A stretch of 64,000 nucleotides of DNA, from NCBI GenBank assembly GCA_002869385.1, contig PKTB01000019.1, positions 456-64,455 of the forward strand, given 5' to 3'. Shown here one piece after another: positions 8,967 to 20,200 of the stretch (position 1 is the first letter of the stretch; each line of letters begins with the position of its first letter). This DNA comes from Marinilabiliales bacterium (GTDB lineage: Bacteria > Bacteroidota > Bacteroidia > Bacteroidales > ML635J-15). A program made the translations under genes and the position numbers. The notes below the pieces were generated by a model. The model saw nothing but the letters and a program-made list of their open reading frames with translations. It was not told the DNA's origin and did not search any database.

Positions 8967-11900
8967 TTACTGAATTAGGATTTTTTTAGTAATAATAATA
9001 TTGTCACATTCTGTTTTTAAAATATAAATACCTTTTGCAAAATTACTAAGGTCTAACGACATTTCATTGTTTTTTATTGCAAATGTTTTTAATAGTTCTC
9101 CGGTAATATTAAATACTGAAACATTATCGATTGTTTTGTTTTCTGATGTTAATGTAATAATTCCATTAGATGGATTTGGGTAGATACTTAAAAAAGACTC
9201 GTTTTCATAATCAGATATTCCTGAGTCATCCCAGAAAGTAACAATAATTGTATCGGTGTCAGTACAACCATTGTCAGCAATAGCTGTTAACCAAAATTCA
9301 TGATCGCCAACTCCATAAGTAGAGCCATATATTGATTGAACAGGTCCTTCAAAACCGTTACTCCATAAGTAATTACTGTATAAAGCTTCAATTCCTATAT
9401 CGACGTACCCGCTAACAGGTTCTGTTTTGTCAACTCCAAGGTCTATATCAATGGGTTCTCTAACATCTACAAAAACAGACTCTGATGTTGTACAACCAAA
9501 GTCGTCACCACTGACAGTTACTGCATATGTCCCAGATTCAGTAATATATACTGAAGATTCTGTTTGTGGCGGAGAGGTATTCCAGGTATATTCGTAGCCA
9601 CCTGCACCGGCATCTAATGTATAGGGTCCGCAAGCTACAATGTTTTCTGAATCAAAAAGAATATCGTGGTATGGATGAAACTCAACAATTAACGTGTCAA
9701 CTGTCTTACATGAATTTTCTCCGGTAACTTCAAGGATAAATGTGCCACCTAACTGAACTTCAAGTGTAGGTTGATTGCTAAATCCATTGTTCCAGTTATA
9801 ATGAACATAGCTGCCTTCAGGTCCGATAACAGTATCTATTCCTTCACAAAGTTCTATATCATCACCTAAAGTCATTATTGGGGCAGGATTAATAACTACA
9901 TCTACAGTGTCGGTTGAAACTACAGCACATGAATTATATGCTATACAGTGATATTCGCCTTGCATGCTTGAGCTAATATTTATAATGTTCAGAACAGTGT
10001 CATTTTCTCCAGGTAAAGGAGAGTCATTAATATACCATTGAATAGTAAAGTTATCGCCCTGAGCATCCATAATCAAGTTTAAAGTGTCGTGTTCACAAAT
10101 TGTTTGATCTATTGGATTCCATGTGATAGCAGGCTCTGTTCCTATGCTTAGCTCAGCTGTTTCAGAATCTTCATAACCACAAATGTTTGAGACTCTACAA
10201 AAATATATGCCGGTCTGATTAACTTGGGCAGCCGGATATTCTAACATGCTGTTAGTTTGGCCTGATACAGAATATTCGTTTCTATACCATAAATAATCTA
10301 ATGGTTCCGCACCTGTTGCTTCGATTGTCATTGAAGCATATTCCCCTACACATACAGACTCATCTTCGGGTTGAGTAGTAATTTGTGGTAATGCTAGAAT
10401 GCTCACATCAACTGTGTCTGTTGATATTTCAGCACATGTGTTGGTTAGCAGGCAATAATAACTACCGCTTTCTGTTGGATCTGCGTAATCTGTAGAATAA
10501 TCTTCAGTGTCAGCCAATAAAGTTGCAGTTTCTTCTAAATACCATTCGTAAGTTATTGGCTCTGTGCCAGAGGTAACAATATCTATTAGCAAATTTTCAC
10601 CTTCACAAACAACCATATCTTCTGGTTGTAAATTTACAAGGGGAGGAGTGTTTACAGTAACTTCTGCATCATCAGTTAAAATAAATCCGCATACATTACT
10701 AATATGGCATTTATAAGTTCCAGATTGTCCTGCTGTTATTGATGTAATTGTCATGTTCTGAGATTCATCACCAGAAATATTTCCACCTACAACATCAGAT
10801 CCTTCAAATAGCCATTGGTAAGATAATGGATCGGTTCCGCTTGCCTTAGCTTGAATGGTGATATTGTCTCCAACACATAATGTTGCGCCAACATGTTGTT
10901 GTGTAACAATTGGAGGCATAAGAGTAATTACTTCAGACGTGTCTGTATAAACTGTTCCACAAATATTGGTAATCTCACAGTAATAGTAAGCAGTATCATT
11001 AGATAAAAGATCAACTATTAAACTTGTGTTAGTTTCATCGGTTATTGGATCATTATTTTCATCATACCATTGATAGAAAGATTCAGTAGTTCCGGTTGCA
11101 AATGCATAAAGGGTAACATCGTTTCCATCACATTCTTGCATGTCAATTGGTTGTCCTGTAATTTCAGGAAAAGTGTTGATATTTACATAAACTCCATTAC
11201 TTGTATCGTTATTACATACATTGTAAGCAACCATTTTATACTCTATAGAGTGTGGATAAGAAGGTGCTGTAATCGTTAATGATGGGTCTGTTTCTCCTAC
11301 CATCATACTTTCATCAGCAAGCCATAAGTAATTTATATAGTCTCCTTCGCTAGTTGTACTAAAAGTAGCATCTTCACCTTCGCATATTGTTTGTGTTGCT
11401 GGTTGAGTTGTAATATTAACGGGTTCAACAATATCAATGCTTACAGTTTCTGAAATATCTTGACCACAAACATTAGTAACCATGCAATAGTATGCTCCTT
11501 CATCTTCAAGTTGAGCATTTGTTATTTGTATTTGAGTTGTATATCAGACAATATCACTAAGAACATACCACGTAACAGAAGCATACTCTCCATCGTAAGT
11601 AACTTCTATCATGTTGTCGGCACCAATACAAACTAAGTCGTTTTCACTTGTCACATCAGTAACAGATTGGGCAGTCTCAACAACAATTACATCTCTTGGA
11701 TCTGTGTCAATATCTCCCTCTCCATTTGACACGTTACAAATGTATGTACCTTCGTCAGCAGGTGCTAGTGAGGGGAAATCAAGAGTTGGGGAATCTGTTC
11801 CTACCGGAGCACCATCCTGATACCATTGATAGTGGAGAGGTTCGGTCCCAGTTGCTACAACTGTCATACTTGATGTATTTCCAGTACATTTAATTATTTG

Positions 11901-12005
11901 ATTTGGTTGTGTTGTAATAATAGGTGCTTGAGCATTTACATTTACTGCAATAAGACCTAAAACAATAATCGTTAAAACTAATAGTAAAACTTTAATTAGA
12001 CTCAT
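8967..12005 (-). CDS. Ig-like-repeat T9SS cargo protein, interrupted by an in-frame TGA
   Basis: The 1,012-codon frame encodes a signal peptide (to about residue 26, VNVNAQA), about ten Ig-like domains of 75-90 residues with paired cysteines (ITTQP... CEG... YQWY... GTYxC), and a type A T9SS sorting domain ending YPNPSNGIITLTS ... IITKKILIQ. The predicted location is the cell surface. The frame is broken by TGA at codon 154 (SDIV-x-YTTQIQ) in the middle of the second Ig domain. The stop codon TAA is directly followed by the ftsX ATG with no spacer, so the adhesin gene heads the ftsX operon. A promoter with both -33 and -7 boxes lies at 12060-12089. Confidence 0.85.
11544..11546 (-). other. 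In-frame TGA in Ig-like T9SS protein
   Basis: The coding-strand context is GTC TGA TAT. The lost residue cannot be fixed from the neighbouring Ig repeats; glycine is compatible. Both flanks continue the same Ig domain. Confidence 0.85.
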
Positions 12006-12059
12006 TTTATTTCAGAAAATTAGTAATCGAACAAAATACTCAAAAAATCAATACATGAA

Positions 12060-12089
12060 CAAAATTATAACCTACAACTTTTAAACAAA
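12060..12089 (-). promoter_or_regulatory. Bacteroidota promoter of the Ig-protein/ftsX operon
   Basis: On the minus strand a -33 TTTG (12086-12089) is followed after 18 bp by TAATTTTG (12060-12067), close to the phylum consensus. The ATG at 12005 is 54 bp downstream. Confidence 0.55.
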
Positions 12090-12136
12090 TATTTGTGAAT
12101 TTAGACTTTATAAAGAAAAGATATTATTGTAATGGT

Positions 12137-12631
12137 TTAAAATAGTGTATTTTCTCCTTCTGATATTGAGTTTTCATAGTATTCATCTACTATTAGAGAG
12201 TCTTTTTTAGATGCTTCAACAGCAAGTTCATCACAACGATTATTTTCGACGTTGTTAGCATGACCTTTTACCCAGATAAATTTTACATTATGTTGATTGT
12301 ATATGTTGATAAATCTTTTCCAAAGGTCAGGATTTTTAACCTTCTTAAAGTTCTTTTTAATCAATGAGCTTATCCAATCCTGATTAATCGCATCAGAAAC
12401 ATATTTTGAATCGGTATAGACTTTGACAGCTGAAGGTTTTATTTTTAGTGTTTCGAGAGCAATAATTACAGCGAGTAGTTCCATTCTGTTATTTGTAGTT
12501 TTTCTAAAACCTTCAGAAAGTTCTTTACGATGTTTACCCGACATTAATACAATACCATATCCGCCCGGCCCAGGGTTGCCACGGGCAGCTCCATCTGTAT
12601 AAATAGTAATAAGAGGTTGTTTGCCGGTCAT
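12137..12631 (-). CDS. rnhA: Ribonuclease HI
   Basis: This 164-residue cytoplasmic endonuclease cuts the RNA strand of RNA/DNA hybrids. Catalytic residues lie in TDGAARGNPGPGGYG (Asp), NRMELLAVI (Glu) and DSKYVSDAI (Asp); the basic protrusion and GHANNVENNRCDELA are also present. The start is 12 bp after the stop of the upstream PKD-domain gene, so it is probably co-transcribed with that gene. Confidence 0.95.
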   Translation of the reverse strand: MTGKQPLITIYTDGAARGNPGPGGYGIVLMSGKHRKELSEGFRKTTNNRMELLAVIIALETLKIKPSAVKVYTDSKYVSDAINQDWISSLIKKNFKKVKNPDLWKRFINIYNQHNVKFIWVKGHANNVENNRCDELAVEASKKDSLIVDEYYENSISEGENTLF

Positions 12632-12643
12632 TGCAAATACACC

Positions 12644-14632
12644 TTATTTAGTAACTAGTACTTTTTGAGTGACCTTATTCTCATTAACTATCATGTTAAC
12701 GAAGTACAGACCAGAAGGTAAATCACTGATGTCATAGCTTATAATATCTGTCCCGGTTAAGTTCTTATCAGAAATTAAGAGTTTTCCGGTTTGGTCAAAA
12801 ATCTGTATGTGTATTTCTTGACCTGTAATTAAATCACCTGTGTTTATGTTTATTATGTTTGAAGCCGGATTAGGATAGATTTCTATATTATTCTCAGTTT
12901 GGAAGTCTTCTATGTCAACCAGACAAGTTACCGGAGTAATTGCACTTGATGTTTTTATACCAAATCTTTCGGTAGCTGTTGCCCAAGTTCCATTGGTTTG
13001 AACATAAAGTGTGTTGACACCACTTGTGTAATCTCTATCATGAGCAATACTAACTCTAAAGATATCATCACTTACACCATCAGAATTTGTGTCCACATAA
13101 TTGATTTTATACCCAACAAAGAAAGGCCCGTCAACTATTATCGGTGTAGTAAAATTGATTGGATAATTAAAGTTAGAAGGAATGTCTCTTAAATAAAAAT
13201 CTTGTTCATAAAGTACTTCTTCAGGATAAGTAGTATTGCCATCCCAGATATAGAATGTAACTTCCGAATTGTATCCCCCATTTTCATATTCAACAACAGG
13301 GATAATCAGTCCGTCAATTTGCTCAAAGGAGTGTTGGTCAAATTTTTCAGCATATATTCTGGTTTTTTGACCATTATGTCCACCAATATATCCCCAGGTT
13401 CCGCCTACAGCAGGAGAATAGATCGCTTCATCATCACCAATATTTGTAATTGTATCACAATATTCCGTTATAGGTCCTGAGAAAACTAAAATATAGTCTT
13501 CTCTAAGTATATAATCTGAACCACAAGCGTTATTTACGGCAAGTGATACATCATAGAAGTTTGCTGCATTGTACTCTATTCCATTAATAGTGTTTGATAC
13601 AGCAGAATATGTAGGATATCCACCCTGGAAATACCAGCTCCAAGATGTTGGGTTATTTAGAGATTCATCTTCAAAATAAATTGTTGTCCCAGATCTGATA
13701 AGTATTTGCGAAGCACTAAAATCAGCTATAGGGAAAGTAACACATGGGTCGGTCTCAGAAACGACGATATAGTCTTCTCTTGTAATTGTATCTATACCCA
13801 TATTGCTTTCAACAATTAACATAACATCATATTCACCGGGCATGGCATATAAAATACCAGTTGGGTCACTTTGGTCAGACGTTTCAGGAAATCCACCTTC
13901 AAAATACCAATCCCAGATATATGGATTACCAGAACTCATATCTGTAAAGTTGATATAATCACCAGGTTCAATAAAAACTCTGTCGGCCATAAAGTTTGCT
14001 TCAGGAGGTATTACTGCAGCAGGGATAACGTTAATATAATTAACTTTAACTTCCTGATCCTGGACAGCTTCTTCATCTTCAACTGTAAGTTCAACTCTGT
14101 AAGTTCCGACTTCGGTATAGGCAACTGGTACTGGAGTCTCTTCATTCGATGTGTTTGGAATTCCACCCTCAAACGTCCAGGCGTATGCTACAAAAGGTCC
14201 ATTTTGAGAAATGTCTGTAAAATTAACGCTTCCACCAACAGGAATAGTTGTATAATCAGCTATAAAATTTGCAATAGGAGTTTCTGTGTTTTCCTCAACA
14301 GTAATACATCCTGTGATAACTTCTGTGTCAATATCACTTCCGTTTTGAACTTCGAGAATTACATCGTAAACACCTGCAGTATAGTAGCAAATTCCAGTTG
14401 GGTTTTGATCCTCAGAGGTAATTGTTTCAGCACCAGGAAAACTCCATTGCCAAAAGGTAGGAGAGCCAAAGCTCATATCTGTAAAATCTACACAATCACC
14501 AGCAGTAATAGTATAAATTGATGCAATAAATGCAGCATCTAAGTCTTCTTTGGTGTTTTTCTGAGAAAATCCCTGAGATGAGATTGTTAAAAGAACAAGT
14601 ATAACAATGATAAGTTTTTGCCTGAAGGTCAT
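12644..14632 (-). CDS. PKD-repeat T9SS cargo protein
   Basis: The 662-residue secreted protein begins with a signal peptide (ITISSQGFSQ). Four PKD domains of about 90 residues follow, each with the pattern ANF...PVGGSVNFTD...WTFEGG and GTYRVELTVEDE (residues about 30-395). A globular region of about 170 residues comes next, then a type A sorting domain (EIYPNPASNIININ ... KVTQKVLVTK). The protein is predicted to be exported by the type IX system and attached to the outer membrane. The ligand or substrate is not recognised. It precedes rnhA by 12 bp and has a TAnnTTTG box upstream. Confidence 0.85.
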   Translation of the reverse strand: MTFRQKLIIVILVLLTISSQGFSQKNTKEDLDAAFIASIYTITAGDCVDFTDMSFGSPTFWQWSFPGAETITSEDQNPTGICYYTAGVYDVILEVQNGSDIDTEVITGCITVEENTETPIANFIADYTTIPVGGSVNFTDISQNGPFVAYAWTFEGGIPNTSNEETPVPVAYTEVGTYRVELTVEDEEAVQDQEVKVNYINVIPAAVIPPEANFMADRVFIEPGDYINFTDMSSGNPYIWDWYFEGGFPETSDQSDPTGILYAMPGEYDVMLIVESNMGIDTITREDYIVVSETDPCVTFPIADFSASQILIRSGTTIYFEDESLNNPTSWSWYFQGGYPTYSAVSNTINGIEYNAANFYDVSLAVNNACGSDYILREDYILVFSGPITEYCDTITNIGDDEAIYSPAVGGTWGYIGGHNGQKTRIYAEKFDQHSFEQIDGLIIPVVEYENGGYNSEVTFYIWDGNTTYPEEVLYEQDFYLRDIPSNFNYPINFTTPIIVDGPFFVGYKINYVDTNSDGVSDDIFRVSIAHDRDYTSGVNTLYVQTNGTWATATERFGIKTSSAITPVTCLVDIEDFQTENNIEIYPNPASNIININTGDLITGQEIHIQIFDQTGKLLISDKNLTGTDIISYDISDLPSGLYFVNMIVNENKVTQKVLVTK

Positions 14633-14670
14633 AATCAGTTATTATAATATTAAACATTACATGTAACTTA

Positions 14671-14678
14671 CAAAGATA
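14671..14678 (-). promoter_or_regulatory. -7 box (TATCTTTG) of the PKD-protein gene
   Basis: The minus strand reads TATCTTTG, matching TAnnTTTG, 38 bp before the ATG at 14632. No -33 element is clear. Confidence 0.45.
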
Positions 14679-14786
14679 AGCTTTCTTGAAAAACAATTGA
14701 AAAAAAATCCCGAAATTATTAACAACACTTGTTTGATTACACAAATTTATTTTATGCAATTCTTTTTACATTGTAATTGATATTAT

Positions 14787-14794
14787 TATTTTTG
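14787..14794 (+). promoter_or_regulatory. -7 box (TATTTTTG) of efp
   Basis: The box matches TAnnTTTG and ends 23 bp before the EF-P ATG. Its last G overlaps an in-frame GTG at 14794, which argues against that codon being the start. Confidence 0.5.
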
Positions 14795-14817
14795 TGTCAA
14801 ACTTAAATAAATTTATT

Positions 14818-15381
14818 ATGGCAACAACTTCAGATATTAAGAATGGACTTACTATAGAATATAATGGTAAACCATATCAGATAGTTTATTTTCAGCATGT
14901 GAAACCAGGAAAAGGCGCAGCATTTGTGCGTACAAAACTTAAAAGCCTTGAGAATGGTAGAGTAATTGAAAATACTTTTAATGCAGGAGTTAAGATAGAT
15001 GTAATCAGAATCGAAAGAAGACCTTACCAGTTCTTATATAAAGACGATTTGGGATATAATTTTATGCATATGGAAACTTTCGAGCAAGTTTCTATTCAAG
15101 AGGAATTAATCGAAGGAGTTGAATTTTTAAAAGAAGGCCAAGATGTGGAAATAATTTTTCACGCAGAGCAAGAAGCCCCTCTAAATTGTGAACTTCCTCC
15201 ATTTATTATTGCTGAAGTAACATATACTGAACCTGGCTTAAAAGGAGATACTACAACTAATACACTAAAGCCTGCAACTATAGAAACTGGATCAACAATC
15301 ATGGTTCCTCTTTTTATTGATATTGGAGAAAAGATAAAGGTTGATACCAGAACTAAAGAATATGTAGAAAGAGCTAAGTAG
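14818..15381 (+). CDS. efp: Translation elongation factor P
   Basis: EF-P binds between the P and E sites and relieves ribosome stalling at polyproline. The three beta-barrel domains are complete over 187 residues. The tip loop PGKG places the P-site-reaching residue at Lys32, and [16 protein letters not shown] with [12 protein letters not shown] are the usual C-terminal motifs. The open frame reaches back to a GTG at 14794, but that codon lies in the promoter box, so the ATG at 14818 ([10 protein letters not shown]) is chosen. The gene is probably monocistronic. Confidence 0.96.
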   Translation: MATTSDIKNGLTIEYNGKPYQIVYFQHVKPGKGAAFVRTKLKSLENGRVIENTFNAGVKIDVIRIERRPYQFLYKDDLGYNFMHMETFEQVSIQEELIEGVEFLKEGQDVEIIFHAEQEAPLNCELPPFIIAEVTYTEPGLKGDTTTNTLKPATIETGSTIMVPLFIDIGEKIKVDTRTKEYVERAK

Positions 15382-15397
15382 TTCTTTAACTAAAATA

Positions 15398-15427
15398 TTC
15401 ACGACAGTTGACGTGAAAATAATTTTA
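15398..15427 (+). terminator. Weak hairpin after efp, possible terminator
   Basis: TTCACG (15398-15403) can pair with CGTGAA (15412-15417), followed by AATAATTTT. The stem is only 6 bp and the T-tract is broken, so this is tentative. Confidence 0.3.
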
Positions 15428-15445
15428 ACCAAAAATAATTAGTTT

Positions 15446-17077
15446 ATGAGATTTCATTATTTTAAGATCATATTGCTGATTGTTTTTGGTTTTTTATTGT
15501 CTATTAATTATTTAGCGTTTGAAAGAGATGTAGACAGTTTATTGGTTGAGCTTCAGAATAAAAACATAGATGCTTATAAGGAAGCTAATCTATATTTTGA
15601 ACTAGGCAAAGCATATTTAGAAGTTGGAGAGTATCCTGAAGCTCTTGAAAATGCTAGTATTGCTTTAAATTTGTTTTCAAAAATAAAGCAAAATAGTGAG
15701 AGAGCGGAATCTCTAAAGCTTATCGGTGATATTTATTCAAGTGTTAATGATTTTGATAAATCGCTGGAGTCCTATTTGAATGCAATGGCTATAGCAGAAA
15801 GTCTGCGAAATGATAAGATGATCGCATTGATTAACTCGGAAATTGGTCGTTTGTTTATTAAAATATCAGAGTTTGAAAAAGCATTGGATAGGTTTAAGCT
15901 TTCTATCGAATTTTATGAATCTTCCCCAGATAATTATTCTGATCAATTAATCACAAATTATGCAAACATTGGTGTTTCTTATGGTAGTCTTAGTAGGCTC
16001 GATAGCGCTTTAATGTATTTTGAGAAAGCATATGTTTTATATCCGGAAGATGACTTATTAAATCGTGCCGGTGTCTTGAATAATATTGGAGCAATAAAAT
16101 TTAAACAGGAAAAGTATACCGAAGCAATGGAACTATATGTTTCTGCATTAGAGTTATTTGAAGAAGCTAAAGCAGATAATGGTATCGGAATAGCATTGTT
16201 TAATATTGCACAGACATATTTAATAAAATCAGATAATCAAAAAGCTGAGGAGTATTTCGAGAAATCGGTTCCATATCTAGAGAATTCAGGAGAACTATAT
16301 TATTTGTATCGTTGTTATGAAATGCTTAGTGATTTTAATGAACAAGCTGGAAATTTAAACGAAAGCTTGAAATTTCATAAACTTTATTCAATCACAAAAG
16401 ATAGTATTATGAATGTCGAGACTTTAAACAAAATCTCGAGTTTGCAAATGCAATATGAAATAAAAAAAGTTGAGCATAAAATTCAAATTTTGGAGAAAGA
16501 TGCAAAACTTAAACAAATTAAGCAGTATATAATAATAGGTAGCTTTGTATTACTATTTATTATTGGCGGACTGTTATATCTTAATCTTAGGAATAAATTT
16601 AGAAATAATAAACTAAATCAAAAGATATTATCTCAAGAAAGAGAGAGATTAGAAAAGGAGTTGAAATATAAAAATAAAGAGCTAGAGAATTTTGCATTAC
16701 ATATTGTTCAAAAGAATGAGTTTCTTAATACTGTAAGAAATGATCTTAAGGATGTTGGACAGGATTATAATAAGCTTAAGGAGATCTTATTTAAGGTAAA
16801 TCAAAACTTATATCTTGAAAAGGATAGAGAAGAGTTTAATTCGCATTTGGAGAAAATTCATGAGTCATTTTTCTTAAAATTAAATCAGAGGTTTCCCGAT
16901 TTAACACAAAATGATAAAAGGTTATGTGCATTATTAGCAATTGACTTGGCAACAAAGGATATAGCAGCAATTGTAAATATTTCACAAGAAAGTGTAAAAA
17001 AGAGCCGATATCGACTTCGAAAAAAACTTAATCTAGAAACTGAAGAAAATCTTTCTGAGTTTCTAAAAAATCTATAA
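15446..17077 (+). CDS. TPR-repeat membrane regulator with C-terminal LuxR-type HTH
   Basis: The 543-residue protein has an N-terminal hydrophobic segment (about residues 6-22), then about seven tetratricopeptide repeats (residues 30-320). A second membrane segment follows (about 357-377, IIIGSFVLLFIIGGLLY), then a coiled coil and a helix-turn-helix (LTQNDKRLCALLAIDLATKD and NISQESVKKSRYRLRKKL) at about 478-535. This architecture, periplasmic TPRs linked through one membrane pass to a LuxR-like DNA-binding domain, is widespread in Bacteroidota as a signal-responsive regulator. Its targets are unknown. The large lectin protein gene downstream has its own promoter. Confidence 0.82.
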   Translation: MRFHYFKIILLIVFGFLLSINYLAFERDVDSLLVELQNKNIDAYKEANLYFELGKAYLEVGEYPEALENASIALNLFSKIKQNSERAESLKLIGDIYSSVNDFDKSLESYLNAMAIAESLRNDKMIALINSEIGRLFIKISEFEKALDRFKLSIEFYESSPDNYSDQLITNYANIGVSYGSLSRLDSALMYFEKAYVLYPEDDLLNRAGVLNNIGAIKFKQEKYTEAMELYVSALELFEEAKADNGIGIALFNIAQTYLIKSDNQKAEEYFEKSVPYLENSGELYYLYRCYEMLSDFNEQAGNLNESLKFHKLYSITKDSIMNVETLNKISSLQMQYEIKKVEHKIQILEKDAKLKQIKQYIIIGSFVLLFIIGGLLYLNLRNKFRNNKLNQKILSQERERLEKELKYKNKELENFALHIVQKNEFLNTVRNDLKDVGQDYNKLKEILFKVNQNLYLEKDREEFNSHLEKIHESFFLKLNQRFPDLTQNDKRLCALLAIDLATKDIAAIVNISQESVKKSRYRLRKKLNLETEENLSEFLKNL

Positions 17078-17237
17078 AACAAGCCTAGAAACTACACATG
17101 TCTACTGATTATTAATTGCATAGTCTTGATGTGTTCTTATTTTAAATGAGCTAAAGTTGTTGTTGTATAAGGTTTAGGTGCGTTTTATGACACGATATTT
17201 ATATTTTGATAATGTCCACCTCCTGTCCTCTATAATA

Positions 17238-17270
17238 TTTGCATTTGGTTTTCTTATCACCGTATATTTG
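17238..17270 (+). promoter_or_regulatory. Bacteroidota promoter of the lectin/FN3 protein gene
   Basis: A -33 TTTG (17238-17241) and a -7 TATATTTG (17263-17270) are separated by 21 bp, in agreement with the phylum consensus. The ATG follows 27 bp later at 17297. Confidence 0.6.
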
Positions 17271-17296
17271 TATTGTGATTCAAATGCAAAACTATT

Positions 17297-20200
17297 ATGA
17301 AGAGAAAAATTTTATTTACTAGCCTAATTTTGTTGACTGGAATAGGTTTGTTTGCACAAACCATTACAATTGGTACCGGTACGACAACTTCAAACATTTG
17401 GGGACCATATCACGGTGCAACTGAAGATGCCAGGTTTCAATATCTGATAAGTGCATCAGAACTTACTTCTGCAGGATTACCCGCAAATGATATTCTTACT
17501 TCTTTAGCATTTGATGTAACCACACATAATAGTTCTCAGGCATTCACCGGTTTTACAATTAAAATTGCTCATACAACATCTACTGGATTTAGCTTTGGAG
17601 CTCCTTTTTTATCCGAGACTTTTACTACAGTATATAATGGGAATTATTCCACTACAGGTACAGGTTGGAATACACATGCATTTTCAACTCCTTTTCAATG
17701 GAATGGCACAAATAATATAGTAATAGAAATTTGCTTTGATAATTCTTCCACTACAGCTTCAGATTATATACATATGACTACAAGTGGGATAGTTCCAAGT
17801 TCACCTACCAATAAAGCTACAGGAACTGGATCAGGTTGTTCATTGTCTGCAACCGGTACTGGTGGCTGGAGACCTAATATGAGGTTCACACATTCAAATC
17901 CAAGTCCTTGTTCTACCCCAGTAGACCAACCAACATCTTTAAGTTTAACAAATGTAACTCATAATAGTATTGATGGAAGCTTTACGTCAGCAGTGAGTAG
18001 TCCTGATAATTATCTGGTTGTTGTTAGCACCTCATCTACTTTATCTTCAAATCCTGTAGATTGAACAAGCTATAATAGTGGTGATCCTTTAGGTGGAGGT
18101 TCTGTTGTTCAGGCGAGTAGTTCAACTTCGTTCAATTCAACAAATTTAAATTATGAAACCACTTATTATTATTATATTTTTTCATATAACTCTGCTTGTT
18201 CAGGAGGCCCCTTGTATAATACAACCTCTCCTTTAACAGGCAATGAGACGACAACTACGGCTCCTCCAACTTGTGATTACAGCATTAAGTTGGTTGATAC
18301 TTACGGAGACTCCTGGAATGGTGGTAAAATAACGGTATATGTTGAAAGTATTGCTGTAATTACAGATGCCACAGTAACATCTGGAGACAACGGAGGAGAT
18401 TGGAAAATAATAAATTTCACTGTTGATGATGGAGGTGAAATAACTACAGATTATACTGCAGGTTCTTATTCATCCGAAAATGAATATTACATCTATGATG
18501 CTGTAGATGCAGGTGGTACAGAAGTGTATTCTAGTGGCACAGGAGGATCAACACCGGGTGATTTAGGAAGTGGTGTATTATCTGCTTCTTGTCCTCTTCC
18601 TTGCACAACACCAACTGACCAACCAACAGTTTTAAACCTAAGTCCTGATTATTATCAAATAGATGGAAGTTATACAGCAGCAGTCAGTTCACCAGATGAA
18701 TATTTAGTCGTTATCAGTACAAGTTCTTCACTATCATCAAATCCGATTGATTGAACTACATATTCTGCCAGCGATCCATTAGGTGGTGGAACAGTTGTGC
18801 AGGCTGGTAGCTCTACTTCCTTTTCTGCAACCGGACTATCAATTGGAACAACTTATTATTTCTACATTTTTTCATATAACTCAGAATGTACTGGAGGACC
18901 TTTATATTACACAACATCTCCACTTACGAATAATGAAACAACTCTATCATGCACAGTATCAGCTTTTCCATATTCAGAGGATTTTGATGTGTTGACACCA
19001 AATAATGGAACTGTAAATTGTGTTAGTACAGTTGATTTAAGTCCAGTATGTTGGACCAATGAATCAGGTGATGATACAGATTGGGTTGCTAGAAGTAGTT
19101 CAACTGCATCTTCTAGTACCGGACCATCTTCAGACCATACTTCTGGATGTAATTACCTGTTTATAGAATCATCAAGCTGTTATTCAAAAACTGCTATCAT
19201 GACTTCTCCAACATTTGATGTGTCATCAATGAGTGTACCAACATTAAGCTTTTATTATCATATGTATGGTTCTACCATGGGAACTCTTACAGTTGATGCC
19301 TATTATAATGGTACATGGAATAATGGTATTTGGACACTTTCCGGTGATCAGGGAAATGCATGGTATGAAGCAGAAGTTTCTATTCCTGGTGCAGCTGGAT
19401 TTTCTGACCTTAAACTAAGATTTAGTGGTCTAACGGGTTCCGATTATTACAGTGATATGGCTATTGATGATGTAAGCATAATTGATATTTCTTGTCCTGA
19501 CCCATCAGATCTTACAGCGACTAGCATTACAAGTAATACTGCAGATTTAAGCTGGACGGAGAATGGAACAGCAACTAGTTGGGATATTGAATTAGGTGCA
19601 GGAGGATTCTCTCCTACAGGTACTCCAACCCAATCATCAGTTACAAATCCATACACATACAGTAGTCTATCTTCAAATACCTCTTATGATTATTATGTAA
19701 GAGCAGATTGTGGTGGGAGTGACTATAGCAATTGGATTGGTCCTTATAATTTCTCAACTCTTGAAAGCTGTCCAGATCCATCGGGGTTAAGTGCATCAAG
19801 CATAACCTCTTCAACAGCAGATCTTAATTGGACCGAAAATGGAACAGCAACAACTTGGGAAATAGAATACGGACTCGATGGTTTCGCTCAAGGCACCGGC
19901 ATAACGATTCCCGGAATTTCGTCAAACCCATTCACCATAAGTTGATTAACATCAAATACTTCATACGATTATTATATGCGTTCCGATTGTGGTGGTGGAG
20001 ATTACAGTAGTTGGGTTGGACCGTATAGTTTTAATACTCCATGCGCAGAATATACTGTTCCATATTTTGAGGGGTTTGAGTCGGGATATACCAACGGGGC
20101 AACGATTGCTGGTTGTTTAACACAACAATCTATTGTTGGAGCTGCAACCTGGATGGCAAACAGCACAAATACCACATATAACCGCACTCCTCGCACTGGC

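Larger units (their letters stand above)
17906..18944 (+). repeat. Tandem module repeat (period 690 bp) in lectin protein
   Basis: The coding modules beginning CSTPVDQP (about 17909) and CTTPTDQP (about 18602) are paralogous and 690 bp apart from stop to stop. Both carry TGA at the same codon, after NPVD and after NPID, where related Bacteroidota repeats have a glycine followed by TxY. Confidence 0.75.

Noticed and set aside
14496-14759. Minus-strand 87-codon frame
   Set aside because: It overlaps the start of the PKD-protein gene in another frame and has a Cys/His/Tyr-rich shadow-like composition.
17078-17296. Intergenic stretch examined for small RNA or tRNA
   Set aside because: Only the promoter at 17238-17270 is supported; no cloverleaf or stable hairpin was seen.
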